A stretch of 64,000 nucleotides of DNA from an uncultured Desulfuromonas sp. (GTDB lineage: Bacteria; Desulfobacterota; Desulfuromonadia; Desulfuromonadales; Desulfuromonadaceae). Both the position numbers and the translations under genes were made by a program. Positions within the stretch are counted from its first letter, which is position 1, and every line of letters begins with the position of its first letter. Positions 42,922-52,490 of this stretch are shown piece after piece. Location: NCBI RefSeq assembly GCF_963678835.1, contig NZ_OY787469.1:186001-250000 (forward strand), given 5' to 3'. Under the pieces are notes generated by a model that searched no databases, was not told the DNA's origin, and was given only the letters and a program-made list of their open reading frames with translations.

Positions 42922-44595
42922 ATGAATTCTCGTAAAATCCTCATCATTGGTGGTGTTGCTGCGGGTATGAAAACCGCGTGTCGTCTACGTCGCCTTGATG
43001 CCAATGCTGAAATTACCGTCATCGATCGAACCAAAAACATCTCTTACGGCGCCTGCCCGTTACCTTACTATATTGAAGGGCTCTACGAAGACCTGATGGA
43101 GGTGCGCAAAACGCCTGTCGGTGTCCTGCGTGATGAGGCTTTTTTTGCCAATGTCAAAGGATTCACCACCCTAACCCGCAACGAAGCAACAGCGATTGAT
43201 CGCGACGCTAAAACGGTCACCATCCGATCTCTGGACGATGATTGTGTGCAAACCCTCAACTATGACACCTTGGTGATGGCGACAGGAAATACACCGATTG
43301 TCCCTCCGGTTCCAGGTCACGATCTTGACGGTGTTCTTCCGCTCAAGACCATGGAACACGCCCAACAACTTGACACACTGGCCGACACAGCCAAAAATGC
43401 CGTGGTGGTTGGTGGTGGTCTGATTGGTTTGGAAGTGGCCGAAGCCCTCACCAAACGTGGGATCAACGTCACTCTGCTGGAGATGAAGGATCAGGTAATG
43501 GCCACGGCCCTTGATTTCAGCAGCGCAGCCATTGTCCATCGGGAACTGCGTAAGAACGGTGTCAACCTGCGCTTGGCTGAACCGCTGCTGCGCATCGAAG
43601 GACAAAATCGTGTTGAAAAAGTGATCACTGATCAGGGCGAATACCCGGCTGACATGGTGATTATGGCTATTGGCGTGCGCCCGGTTACGAATCTGGCCAA
43701 GGATGCCGGCATTGAACTGGGAGCGACCGGTGCCATAGCCGTTGATGATCAGATGCGAACCAACGATCCCGCCATCTTTGCCGTTGGTGACTGTGTCGAA
43801 TCCATCGACCAATTGACCGGTAAACCGGTCTATGTACCGCTCGGTTCCACGGCCAATAAACACGGCCGTGTTGCCGCCAATGTGATCGCCGGTCAAGCAG
43901 ATCGCTTTCCCGGTATTCTCGGCAGCCTGGTGGTTAAAGTATTTGATCTGAATGTTGCCCGCACCGGACTCAGCGCTGAAGATGCCCGCCTTAATGGCTA
44001 CGATTCCGTCAGCCTGATCGCCACCTCGCCGGACATCGCCCATCTGTATCCCGGCAACAAACCAATTATTATCAAGCTGATTGCTGACCGGCAAAGCCGC
44101 AAGCTGCTCGGTGCCCAGATCGTCGGCCCCGGCGTGGTGGACAAGCGACTCGACGTTGTCGCCACGGCCGTGACCATGGGCGCGACAGTCGATCAGCTCG
44201 CGCAATTTGATCTGTGTTATGCACCGCCGTTTGCCAATGCGATGGACGCCCTGATTCAGGCGGCCAATGCCATGCGCAACAAACTTGACGGCCTGGCCGA
44301 CAGCATGAGCCCCTGCGAAGCGGTTGATCTGGTCAACAGTGGCGAGCCTGTCATATTGCTGGATGTCCGCTCTCCGGCTGAGCACGATGAGATCCGCATT
44401 CCCGGCGCAACGCTGTTGCCGCTTGGAGCGTTGCGTAAACGCCTTGATGAGCTGCCAAAAGACCAGTTGATTATTCCATTTTGTAAACTGAGTCTGCGCG
44501 GCTTTGAAGCGCAGATCATTCTACAACAGGCCGGTTTTACCAATGTCCGCTACATGGAAGGCGGCGTCCTTGCCTGGCCTTATGAATTCGAATAA
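42922..44595 (+). CDS. CoA-disulfide reductase-like NAD(P)H oxidoreductase fused to rhodanese
   Basis: 557 residues. The FAD/NAD(P)H reductase part (1-450) has GGVAAGMKTACRLRR, the redox Cys in SYGACPLPYYIEG (C45) and the NAD motif VVGGGLIGLEVAEAL. The C-terminal rhodanese domain (about 460-557) has its active Cys in PFCKLSLRG. Such fusions reduce CoA disulfide, CoA persulfide or polysulfide and are common in sulfur-reducing anaerobes. AGAAGGAG precedes the ATG. Substrate choice among CoA disulfide, persulfide and polysulfide is uncertain. Confidence 0.92.
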   Translation: MNSRKILIIGGVAAGMKTACRLRRLDANAEITVIDRTKNISYGACPLPYYIEGLYEDLMEVRKTPVGVLRDEAFFANVKGFTTLTRNEATAIDRDAKTVTIRSLDDDCVQTLNYDTLVMATGNTPIVPPVPGHDLDGVLPLKTMEHAQQLDTLADTAKNAVVVGGGLIGLEVAEALTKRGINVTLLEMKDQVMATALDFSSAAIVHRELRKNGVNLRLAEPLLRIEGQNRVEKVITDQGEYPADMVIMAIGVRPVTNLAKDAGIELGATGAIAVDDQMRTNDPAIFAVGDCVESIDQLTGKPVYVPLGSTANKHGRVAANVIAGQADRFPGILGSLVVKVFDLNVARTGLSAEDARLNGYDSVSLIATSPDIAHLYPGNKPIIIKLIADRQSRKLLGAQIVGPGVVDKRLDVVATAVTMGATVDQLAQFDLCYAPPFANAMDALIQAANAMRNKLDGLADSMSPCEAVDLVNSGEPVILLDVRSPAEHDEIRIPGATLLPLGALRKRLDELPKDQLIIPFCKLSLRGFEAQIILQQAGFTNVRYMEGGVLAWPYEFE

Positions 44596-44614
44596 TTTCG
44601 GTTAAGATCATCCT

Positions 44615-44650
44615 TCCAAGCCGAGGCCAACGCCTCGGCTTTTTTATTTC
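44615..44650 (+). terminator. Terminator of the CoA-disulfide reductase gene
   Basis: Stem AAGCCGAGGC-CAAC-GCCTCGGCTT followed by TTTTATTT, about 20 bases after the stop codon. Confidence 0.93.
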
Positions 44651-44759
44651 CCCGCCTGATAGTCTTCGACTAAATAATCAGTAATTCCAATTGGACATAT
44701 CAAATCATCTGATTTAGTTTGGACTCGCTAATCGTTCATCTCCTGACAAGGATCTGCGT

Positions 44760-45221
44760 ATGATTGACGGCGACCAACTCCTCAACGAACTGAGCACCGA
44801 AAAACAGCGGTTGATCAAAAAGTTCAAGCTGGTTCCCAAACAGGTCGAGAACAAGATTTACTGGGTACGCTGCTTTGCTAATCGTCCCGACCATCCTTAT
44901 GCGACGCATCGCGCTTTTCGTCGCTGCCACATCCTTGAGCTGGTCTTCTCTTTCTACGATCTATGCGTCGCCAAAATGACCTATTTCCGCCAGAACCTGC
45001 ATCTCTACACGCCATGCAAGCAGGATTACCGCAGTGGAAAACTGGAACCCTGTGACCTGTGGGATATGGAATTTTTGCGTATGAACAACACTGACATTGC
45101 CATTGACCTGCGCAATCTGGCGGAGATCAGCGAAATTGAAGTTTTCCGGACCATGTGTCGTTGGCTCGAAGAACAGAAACGGCCCCCGTTACGCATGGTT
45201 CATTCTTCCAATGCCTCTTAG
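44760..45221 (+). CDS. Conserved-looking protein of unknown function
   Basis: 153 residues, basic and rich in aromatic residues and cysteines (RCFANRPDHPYATHRAFRRC, YTPCKQDYRSGKLEPCDLWD). It has no signal peptide or membrane helix. A terminator lies on each side, so it is a stand-alone gene. ACAAGGATCTGCGT supplies a plausible ribosome site. I do not recognise a family. Confidence 0.65.
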   Translation: MIDGDQLLNELSTEKQRLIKKFKLVPKQVENKIYWVRCFANRPDHPYATHRAFRRCHILELVFSFYDLCVAKMTYFRQNLHLYTPCKQDYRSGKLEPCDLWDMEFLRMNNTDIAIDLRNLAEISEIEVFRTMCRWLEEQKRPPLRMVHSSNAS

Positions 45222-45229
45222 TTTCACCA

Positions 45230-45264
45230 TAAAAAAAGGCCCTTCAAAATGAAGAGCCTTTTTT
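45230..45264. terminator. Bidirectional terminator between convergent genes
   Basis: The stem AAAAAAGGCCCTTCA / TGAAGAGCCTTTTTT serves the unknown plus-strand gene and the minus-strand LpxR-like gene. Confidence 0.85.
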
Positions 45265-45287
45265 CAAGTATTCGCAAAAAAGGTCAA

Positions 45288-46181
45288 TTAATACCAGTAA
45301 CTCAAACGCAGAACCCCATAGCGATAAGTCAGATCCTGGTCTTTAAACTCCTGTTCGGGAAAATAAAAATCAAGGTCAACCTGATAAGCCCCTTCGCGCC
45401 AATGGACACCGCAACTCAAGGTATTCACACCCCGTTCCGGCTCAACACGGTAATCGCTACTGCTCACCCCTTCGAGAAACACGTTCTTATCGACGATTTT
45501 GCGCTCTCCATACAGGGTGAAATAGACTGATTTTGGCGCATTTGGTTCGGGCGTCGCCGAGAGTTCAGGCAGTTGATAACCAAACCGCACTCCGACTCCC
45601 GCACTGAGATCAACAAGGATATTGCCTCCCTGGCCTTCCAACATGGTGATCAGATCCAGACCATAGCCTGAAGGCGTCCTGACAAGGGGTTGTTGCCACA
45701 GCAGTTCGACACCGACAATCCAGCCCCAACGCTCAGAGATCTGACTGTCCCACCCTTCATAGTCATCAAAACCCAGAACCTGATGGGCGACATCCTGAAA
45801 TTCCTCACCCAGAGCCCGTTCGCCGGTGGTACCAAAACTGACACTGGTGGTCATTAGAACCACCGGACACAGCTGATAGCGATAATCGCCACGAGCATAT
45901 AACCAAGCCGCGTAAGGGTGCTGTCCGGGAGGGGGCATCTCGCTATTATCGCGGTCCGGCGTATAGATATCCTGACCGAGCCTGACCGTAAAGGGTGATG
46001 CCTGGGGAGTGAAAGCAATGTCCCAGCCACTGGTATAACCCCGATCCTGATTAAAGAAACTGTCGTTGGCAATACCAAGACTCCACAACGACGCCGTGTC
46101 GTCTTGCGCCGCCACCGGCGCTACGCCCATAAGCACACTGAAACACAAGACAACACCAACAAGGAACCTATGACCTGGCAT
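45288..46181 (-). CDS. LpxR-like outer-membrane protein (DUF2219)
   Basis: 297 residues from the ATG at 46181 with AGGAGGTTGC upstream; the open frame begins five codons earlier with TTG. A signal peptide ends near VAAQ. The N-terminal ANDSFFNQDRGYTSGWDIAF matches the N-D...D-YT-G motif that forms the LpxR active site. FQDVAHQVLG and GWDSQISERW fit the later family motifs, and the chain ends RLSYWY as a beta-barrel. Salmonella LpxR removes the 3'-acyloxyacyl group of lipid A; the same activity is inferred here. Confidence 0.82.
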   Translation of the reverse strand: MPGHRFLVGVVLCFSVLMGVAPVAAQDDTASLWSLGIANDSFFNQDRGYTSGWDIAFTPQASPFTVRLGQDIYTPDRDNSEMPPPGQHPYAAWLYARGDYRYQLCPVVLMTTSVSFGTTGERALGEEFQDVAHQVLGFDDYEGWDSQISERWGWIVGVELLWQQPLVRTPSGYGLDLITMLEGQGGNILVDLSAGVGVRFGYQLPELSATPEPNAPKSVYFTLYGERKIVDKNVFLEGVSSSDYRVEPERGVNTLSCGVHWREGAYQVDLDFYFPEQEFKDQDLTYRYGVLRLSYWY

Positions 46182-46264
46182 GCAACCTCCTGACAACAGT
46201 TAGAAAAAATGAATGTCCATCCTAACTGAAAGATTGGTTGCATGCACGGCTGTTTGTCGTTTTG

Positions 46265-49081
46265 CTACAGCAGATCGAGATAAGAGCGCAAATAACGGCC
46301 GGTATGGGAGTGGCTGTTAAGCGCCACCTGTTCCGGCGTGCCGCTGGCAACAATCATCCCGCCGCCACTGCCCCCTTCGGGGCCGAGGTCGATAACATGG
46401 TCGGCAGTTTTGATCACATCAAGGTTGTGCTCAATGATAATCACGGTGTTGCCGGTGTCCACCAACCGGTGCAATACCTCCATCAACTTGCGCACATCGT
46501 CAAAGTGAAGACCGGTGGTCGGCTCATCGAGAATATAAATAGTGCGCCCGGTGGCCCGTTTTCCGAGCTCCTTGGCCAACTTAACCCGCTGTGCCTCGCC
46601 CCCGGACAGGGTGGTGGCGCTTTGCCCCAGCTTGATGTAGCCGAGGCCGACATCGCGGATGGTCTGCAGTTTGTTGTGAATACGCGGAATGTTTTCGAGA
46701 AACTTGCTGGCCTGATTGACCGTCATGTCGAGAATATCAGCAATACTTTTGCCCTTGTAATGCACTTGCAGGGTCTCGCGGTTGTAACGGGCACCGCCAC
46801 ACACTTCGCACTGGACATAGACATCGGGCAGAAAGTGCATCTCAATCTTCAGTACGCCGTCGCCGTTACACGCCTCGCAACGACCACCCTTGACGTTAAA
46901 CGAAAAACGTCCCGGCTTGTAGCCGCGAATTTTAGCTTCCGGCAATTGGGCAAACAGCTCACGAATATCGCTGAACACCCCGGTGTAGGTGGCCGGGTTG
47001 GAGCGTGGCGTACGGCCGATGGGTGACTGATCAATATCGACCACTTTGTCGAGGTGCTCCAGACCACTGATCCCCTTGAGCTTACCGGACTTCTCGCGAC
47101 TGCGGTTAAGGTGCTGGGCAAGACTGCGATACAGGGTATCGATCACCAACGTCGATTTGCCAGAGCCGGACACACCGGTGACACAGGTCATAACGCCGAG
47201 AGGAAAGCGGGCATCGACTTTCTGCAGATTGTTGGCCTCGGCCCCCAGAACCTCCAGCCAACGCTCAGCCGTCCGCCGCTGTGACGGCACCGGCACCTCC
47301 AACTCGCCACTGAGATAGCGGCCGGTAAGCGACTTGGGATCGGCGACAATTTCTTTAGGCGTGCCTTCAGAGACCACTTCGCCACCATGGACACCGGCGG
47401 CCGGTCCCATGTCGAGAACATAATCCGCTTCGAGAATCGTCTCTTCGTCGTGCTCTACCACCAGCACCGTGTTGCCCAGATCGCGCAGGTGAACCAGGGT
47501 TTCCAGTAAACGGCGATTATCACGCTGATGCAGACCGATGGACGGTTCGTCGAGGATGTACAGCACGCCCATCAATGACGAACCAATCTGAGTGGCCAGA
47601 CGGATGCGCTGTCCTTCGCCACCGGACAGGGTGCTGGCGGCACGATTCAAGGTCAGATAGTCGAGACCAACCTGCACCAGAAAACCAAGCCGTTCTCGGA
47701 TCTCTTTGAGAATTCGTTGGCCGATCTCGGCATCCTTGCTGCTCAATTGCAGGTTGTTGAAAAAGTCCAGCGCCCCGGCCACCGACAGCTCACACAGCTC
47801 ATAGATGCTTTTATCGTCAACCTTGACATGCAGCGACTCGGGGCGCAGGCGTGCGCCATGACAACTGGGGCAGGGCATGATGTCCATGTACTGCTCAAGC
47901 TTTTCGCGCATGGTATCGCTGTCACTGTCGCGGTAGCGGCGCTCCAGATTGGGAACCACCCCCTCAAACACCTTGTGATAAAAATGACGCCGTTCGCCCT
48001 GATCGTAGTGAAAACGGATCTCTTCATCGCCGGAGCCATACATCAAAATCTTGCGAATCCGTTCCGGCAGTTCGCGATACGGCGTGTTGGTGTCAAAACC
48101 GTAATGGTCGGCCAGCGATTCGAGCAATTGCTGATAGTAGAAGCCCTTGCGCGTCACCCATGGGGCAATGGCACCCTCACGCAGGGTCAGATCGGCATGG
48201 GGCACCACCTGGTCCGGATCAAAATAATTACGTGTCCCCAGGCCGGAACAGTCCGGGCAGGCGCCGTGGGGATTGTTAAACGAAAACATGCGCGGCTCCA
48301 CCTCGGCATACGAGATGCCGCAATCGATACAGGCATGTTTTTCCGAAAACTGATGACAGGCCCCATCGACATCCTGCACCATGACCAGACCATCACCAAG
48401 ACGCAAAGCGGTTTCCAGCGAGTCGGCCAGACGGCTTTCAATCCCCTCCTTGACGATCAGGCGGTCAACGACCACCTCAATGGTGTGCTTCTTTTTCTTG
48501 TCCAGCTCCGGGGTCTCGGCCAGCTCATAAAGCGCGCCGTCGATGCGTACCCGGACAAAGCCATCCGCTTGCAACTGCTGTAATTCTTTACGGTATTCCC
48601 CTTTTCGCCCCTTGACCAGCGGTGCCAGAATTAGCAACTTGGTACGCTCGGGAAAACTCATCACTTGGTCAACCATCTGCTGCACACTCTGGGCGGCGAT
48701 TTCGCGGCCGCAGTGATGGCAGAACACCTTGCCGATACGGGCAAACAACAGGCGCAGGTAGTCGTAAATCTCGGTGACGGTGCCAACGGTGGACCGGGGA
48801 TTTTTTGAGGTGGTCTTCTGCTCAATAGAGATGGCCGGCGACAAGCCGTCGATGCTGTCGACATCGGGCTTTTCCATCTGCTCAAGGAACTGACGAGCGT
48901 AAGCCGACAGACTCTCAACATAGCGCCGCTGCCCTTCGGCGTAGATGGTGTCAAAAGCCAGGGTCGACTTGCCCGAACCGGACACCCCGGTCACCACCAC
49001 CAGTTTGTCGCGGGGGATCTCGACGTCGATATCTTTCAGATTGTGCTCACGGGCACCTTTGACAATGATTTTATCGATCAT
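46265..49081 (-). CDS. uvrA: Excinuclease ABC subunit A
   Basis: 938 residues. Two ABC ATPase modules each have Walker A ([28 protein letters not shown]) and signature motifs ([24 protein letters not shown]). Zinc-binding CxxC pairs include CFHCG, CIDCG...CPDCSG and CEACNG...CEVCGG. UvrA with UvrB finds bulky DNA lesions for nucleotide excision repair. It lies 35 bases downstream of pdxA and is probably cotranscribed with it. Confidence 0.98.
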   Translation of the reverse strand: MIDKIIVKGAREHNLKDIDVEIPRDKLVVVTGVSGSGKSTLAFDTIYAEGQRRYVESLSAYARQFLEQMEKPDVDSIDGLSPAISIEQKTTSKNPRSTVGTVTEIYDYLRLLFARIGKVFCHHCGREIAAQSVQQMVDQVMSFPERTKLLILAPLVKGRKGEYRKELQQLQADGFVRVRIDGALYELAETPELDKKKKHTIEVVVDRLIVKEGIESRLADSLETALRLGDGLVMVQDVDGACHQFSEKHACIDCGISYAEVEPRMFSFNNPHGACPDCSGLGTRNYFDPDQVVPHADLTLREGAIAPWVTRKGFYYQQLLESLADHYGFDTNTPYRELPERIRKILMYGSGDEEIRFHYDQGERRHFYHKVFEGVVPNLERRYRDSDSDTMREKLEQYMDIMPCPSCHGARLRPESLHVKVDDKSIYELCELSVAGALDFFNNLQLSSKDAEIGQRILKEIRERLGFLVQVGLDYLTLNRAASTLSGGEGQRIRLATQIGSSLMGVLYILDEPSIGLHQRDNRRLLETLVHLRDLGNTVLVVEHDEETILEADYVLDMGPAAGVHGGEVVSEGTPKEIVADPKSLTGRYLSGELEVPVPSQRRTAERWLEVLGAEANNLQKVDARFPLGVMTCVTGVSGSGKSTLVIDTLYRSLAQHLNRSREKSGKLKGISGLEHLDKVVDIDQSPIGRTPRSNPATYTGVFSDIRELFAQLPEAKIRGYKPGRFSFNVKGGRCEACNGDGVLKIEMHFLPDVYVQCEVCGGARYNRETLQVHYKGKSIADILDMTVNQASKFLENIPRIHNKLQTIRDVGLGYIKLGQSATTLSGGEAQRVKLAKELGKRATGRTIYILDEPTTGLHFDDVRKLMEVLHRLVDTGNTVIIIEHNLDVIKTADHVIDLGPEGGSGGGMIVASGTPEQVALNSHSHTGRYLRSYLDLL

Positions 49082-49116
49082 AACCGTTCTCTTTCACGAC
49101 CCTGGAGGGCCGTTCT

Positions 49117-50133
49117 TTACGTAAGGCTATTTTCTTCGGCACGGTGATGCATCGCGACGGCGGTGCGAAGCGCCGCCACCAGACTCTCGCAACTGGCCCG
49201 GCCGGTGCCGGCCAGATCATAGGCCGTACCGTGATCCACGGAAGTGCGAATAATCGGCAGCCCCAGCGTAACATTGACGCCGTCGTCAAAATGGAGCAGT
49301 TTCAGCGGGATGAGCCCCTGATCATGATACATGCACACCACGGCGTCATAGGCGCCCTGCGCTGCAAAGTGAAACAGAGTATCGGCACTGTGCGGCCCGG
49401 ACACATTCAGTCCGGCCTGACGCGCCCGTTCAATGGCCGGACTGATCAGCCGCTGCTCTTCATCACCAAACAACCCACCTTCTCCGGCGTGGGGGTTAAG
49501 GGCCAGCACCGCGATACGTGGCGCCTCGGCAGTAAAATAGCGGCGAAACGCCGCATCCGTAACCTGCAGGGTGGCATCAATCTCTTGCGCCGTGATTGCT
49601 TGCGGCACATCGCGCAAAGCCAGATGGGTGGTGACCAGACATACTTTTAGGCGCTCACCACCCAGCATCATCACCACCTTATCGACACCACAGCGTTCAG
49701 CCAGCAATTCGGTATGACCGGGAAAGTTGCACCCGGCGGCACGAATCGCCTCCTTCTGAATCGGCGCAGTCACCATGGCCGCAGCCCGGCCCATACGGCA
49801 CTGCTCGCTGGCCCACTCAATATAATCGAGCATCGCCTCGCCACACTCGGCCTGAATATGACCGAACGGAACATCTGACGGATCGAGAATCGACAACGGT
49901 TTGACACGTAAACGCCGATCTTGATAAATCAGAACCGCCTCGCCCTGTTGTCCGACTTCAAGCGCCACCTCACACTTGAGCACCCGTGCGGCACGGTGTA
50001 AAATCGCCACATCGCCAGCAATCACCACCGGCATGTCAAAGACGTCTAGAGCCCCGTCAATCCAGGCTTTAATAATGATTTCCGGGCCGATACCCGCGGG
50101 ATCTCCCATGGTAATGATAACTGGTGTGTCCAT
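49117..50133 (-). CDS. pdxA: 4-hydroxythreonine-4-phosphate dehydrogenase PdxA
   Basis: 338 residues from the ATG at 50133 ([10 protein letters not shown]); the open frame begins seven codons earlier with TTG. The motif [11 protein letters not shown] and the metal-ligand histidines in [15 protein letters not shown] and [12 protein letters not shown] are visible. PdxA makes 3-amino-2-oxopropyl phosphate for pyridoxal phosphate synthesis in the DXP-dependent route. A uvrA-pdxA pairing has no obvious functional logic. Confidence 0.96.
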   Translation of the reverse strand: MDTPVIITMGDPAGIGPEIIIKAWIDGALDVFDMPVVIAGDVAILHRAARVLKCEVALEVGQQGEAVLIYQDRRLRVKPLSILDPSDVPFGHIQAECGEAMLDYIEWASEQCRMGRAAAMVTAPIQKEAIRAAGCNFPGHTELLAERCGVDKVVMMLGGERLKVCLVTTHLALRDVPQAITAQEIDATLQVTDAAFRRYFTAEAPRIAVLALNPHAGEGGLFGDEEQRLISPAIERARQAGLNVSGPHSADTLFHFAAQGAYDAVVCMYHDQGLIPLKLLHFDDGVNVTLGLPIIRTSVDHGTAYDLAGTGRASCESLVAALRTAVAMHHRAEENSLT

Positions 50134-50659
50134 GAACTCTCTTTTGGTTTGCAAGACAATTATTACCTAAATTGTTATATATTCTAGGCGGATTTAACAC
50201 TCGATTCCAGTCTTTTTTCATTCCGGTACAGAACCCATGATAAAAATCATGCGGAACAGCCGAGTTTATCAGATAAACGTTCTTTTGTCGCCTTGGATAG
50301 AGTGTGGCACCATGCAGGGAGAATTATTTCTAAGAATGATGCATCACGCGCTGACATTCGCCTGTCGCTCATGTTGCCTGCCGGGGCGAATCCCGGCGGT
50401 CTTGACTTTGAGCTTGATCTTCAGTGGCTCATGTAACAAATCTGATTGCTCTGGCGAGTTTCATCCGTTCACATCGCTTGGTACCCACGTGACGCAGGCC
50501 TCCACGCCCGCAGAAAAGGTTTATCACAGTAAATGTGGAGCGAATTCAAATCGAAAACAACGCCAAAAATCAACTCGTCATTTCGAGAAATGACCAAGTG
50601 TAACCAATCTTTTCCTCTCGACAAAAGATGTAGGTCGAGCGATGATTAAACGGTGTTTC
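50134..50659. other. Long intergenic region between pdxA and the PAS-LuxR gene
   Basis: About 530 bases with no convincing gene. A 118-codon open frame at 50237-50593 has mixed composition, no ribosome site and no domain. The region must carry the pdxA-uvrA promoter (minus strand) near 50140-50220. Confidence 0.5.
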
Positions 50660-50675
50660 TGGCGGTGGCATTGCG
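50660..50675 (+). promoter_or_regulatory. Candidate sigma-54 (-24/-12) promoter
   Basis: TGGCGGTGGCATTGCG has TGGC and TTGC at the exact spacing of the sigma-54 consensus, 136 bases before the PAS-LuxR regulator ATG. The middle of the -24 element (GGT for ACG) departs from consensus. The window encodes an NtrC-type activator, but there is no evidence linking them. Confidence 0.45.
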
Positions 50676-50810
50676 GTCTGAGTCTTGCTTTTTAAAATGC
50701 TGCCGACGTTTAAAAAGCCTGACAAACGCACTGGAACAACATAAGAATCTGCCTTCATTCATCACACGATTGTAGCGCTATCAGGACAACTTAGATGACA
50801 AGGGGAAGCC

Positions 50811-52490
50811 ATGATCAATGACCTGCTGGGGCAACTGGTTGAGGGTCTTGACCATTTTCACCACCTGTGGCAAAGACAGTTGGAGCGGTTCGACTCGGTC
50901 GAATCACCCTTTTCCGACGACGACTGGCGCAAAGGGTTTTTGCTTCTGGTTGCGACATTGGAAAAGCTCGATGTCAATTCGGCATATGAGTTATCTCCCA
51001 ACGACCCAGCGGTGTCTTACTTTATAAACGCCAGCAAATATCAGCGTAGTCGCGGGATATCTGTTCCCCAGAGCCTTATCGTACTTAAGGGGATGTGGAC
51101 GGCGATGGAACAGTTGATTGTGCAAAGTGTCGCTGCGGAGTCAACAAAACAGCAAATCATCCTGCGCCTTCACCGTCTCACGCAAACGATTGAAACGAGG
51201 CTTCTCAATGATTGGCACCACCGTGGAAATGACGATGCACTGGCTGATCTTAAACAAACCAATCGTCAGCTGGCTCGCGAAACAGCCACGTACGAAAATA
51301 TTTTTAAAGCGACCAGCAACCTGGTCTTGATCACAGACCAGCAAGGCATCATCACCAACGCAAACCCGGAAGCACGTGTGTTTTTTTCAGGCCACCCTCT
51401 TTTGGGAGAATTTTGTGCTTCACTGTTCGATCAAACGATCTCTGACCTTGACCAGCTTCTTAGCCGATTCCCCCCGCATCAATCTCATGAACTGACATTA
51501 CAACGCGATCAATATAGTCAGGTGTTCAACCTGCAAATTCTTCCGATTGGACACACAAGTCTGACCGACCAGGGCTTGATGCTGTTATTGAACGATATTA
51601 CCTGCATGGTTGACCATCGCCAATTGTTGGAACAACGCGTTGCAGAACGCACACAGGCTCTGACACGATCAGAAAAAATGCTTGATGCGATATTTCAGTC
51701 GGTAGGCAAGGGAATCCTGCTGATTGACAGTGACCGGGAAATCATCAAAGCCAACCAACAAGCCAGCGAGATGTATGGTATCCCCCTTGAAGTCCTCATC
51801 GGAACAGCATTCTGTATGCTGACAGACCTTGATGGTTGTCTCACTCTGACGGCACTGAGTGAAAATCTGCTGGAAGGGCAACGGCGTAGCGCCGAAGTGA
51901 CCAGTCTCTATGTTAATGGGACGACTTTTCCCAGTGAAATCACAATGACGCGTATGGATCTGCAAGGACAGCGTTTCTGGCCTGTCATCATACGTGACAT
52001 CACAGAACAGCGTGCCCTGGAAAATGGGCTGCGTGAAGAAAAGCTGCAATCGGAGGAGATGAACGTCACGTTACGCAACGTGTTGAAAAGCATTGAAAGT
52101 GACCGTCGTGAATTTGAACAAAATCTGACAAATCGAATCCGTACCGAACTTGTTCCAGGACTTGAAAGGATCAGAAGAAATCTTGAAGATGAGATGGTTG
52201 ACCAATATTTTGACCTGCTCAAAGCGCAGCTGGTCGCATTGACAACCGGGTTTGAGCATTCATTGGATGCCGGTCTGATGAAATTGAGCAAAAGTGAGCT
52301 GAAAATCTGCCGATTTATCAAAGCCGGTTTAAGTAGTAAGGAGATCTGCGAAGCCATGAACTTATCTTTTGAAACCATTCAGACCCATCGCAAAAATATT
52401 CGAAAAAAACTGGACCTTCGTGGTAAAGAGATCAACCTTCACAGTTATCTGGCAAGCCGTAATTGTGAACTGGGAGGTTCTGATGACTAA
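50811..52490 (+). CDS. PAS-domain cytoplasmic regulator with LuxR-type helix-turn-helix
   Basis: 559 residues with no membrane helix. A helical N-terminal domain (about 1-140) precedes two PAS domains (about 163-275 and 290-405), a coiled linker, and a LuxR/GerE-type DNA-binding end (about 490-545: KLSKSELKICRFIKAGLSSK and NLSFETIQTHRKNIRKKL). There is no histidine kinase domain, so it acts as a one-component sensor-regulator. AGGGGAAGCC precedes the ATG. It overlaps the downstream flavoprotein gene by 8 bases (GATGACTAA), implying that the two are produced together and that it controls the redox island. Confidence 0.85.
   Translation: MINDLLGQLVEGLDHFHHLWQRQLERFDSVESPFSDDDWRKGFLLLVATLEKLDVNSAYELSPNDPAVSYFINASKYQRSRGISVPQSLIVLKGMWTAMEQLIVQSVAAESTKQQIILRLHRLTQTIETRLLNDWHHRGNDDALADLKQTNRQLARETATYENIFKATSNLVLITDQQGIITNANPEARVFFSGHPLLGEFCASLFDQTISDLDQLLSRFPPHQSHELTLQRDQYSQVFNLQILPIGHTSLTDQGLMLLLNDITCMVDHRQLLEQRVAERTQALTRSEKMLDAIFQSVGKGILLIDSDREIIKANQQASEMYGIPLEVLIGTAFCMLTDLDGCLTLTALSENLLEGQRRSAEVTSLYVNGTTFPSEITMTRMDLQGQRFWPVIIRDITEQRALENGLREEKLQSEEMNVTLRNVLKSIESDRREFEQNLTNRIRTELVPGLERIRRNLEDEMVDQYFDLLKAQLVALTTGFEHSLDAGLMKLSKSELKICRFIKAGLSSKEICEAMNLSFETIQTHRKNIRKKLDLRGKEINLHSYLASRNCELGGSDD

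Noticed and set aside
50237..50593. 118-codon open frame between pdxA and the PAS-LuxR gene
   Set aside because: No ribosome site, no recognisable domain, erratic composition and an implausible leader, so it was not called as a gene.
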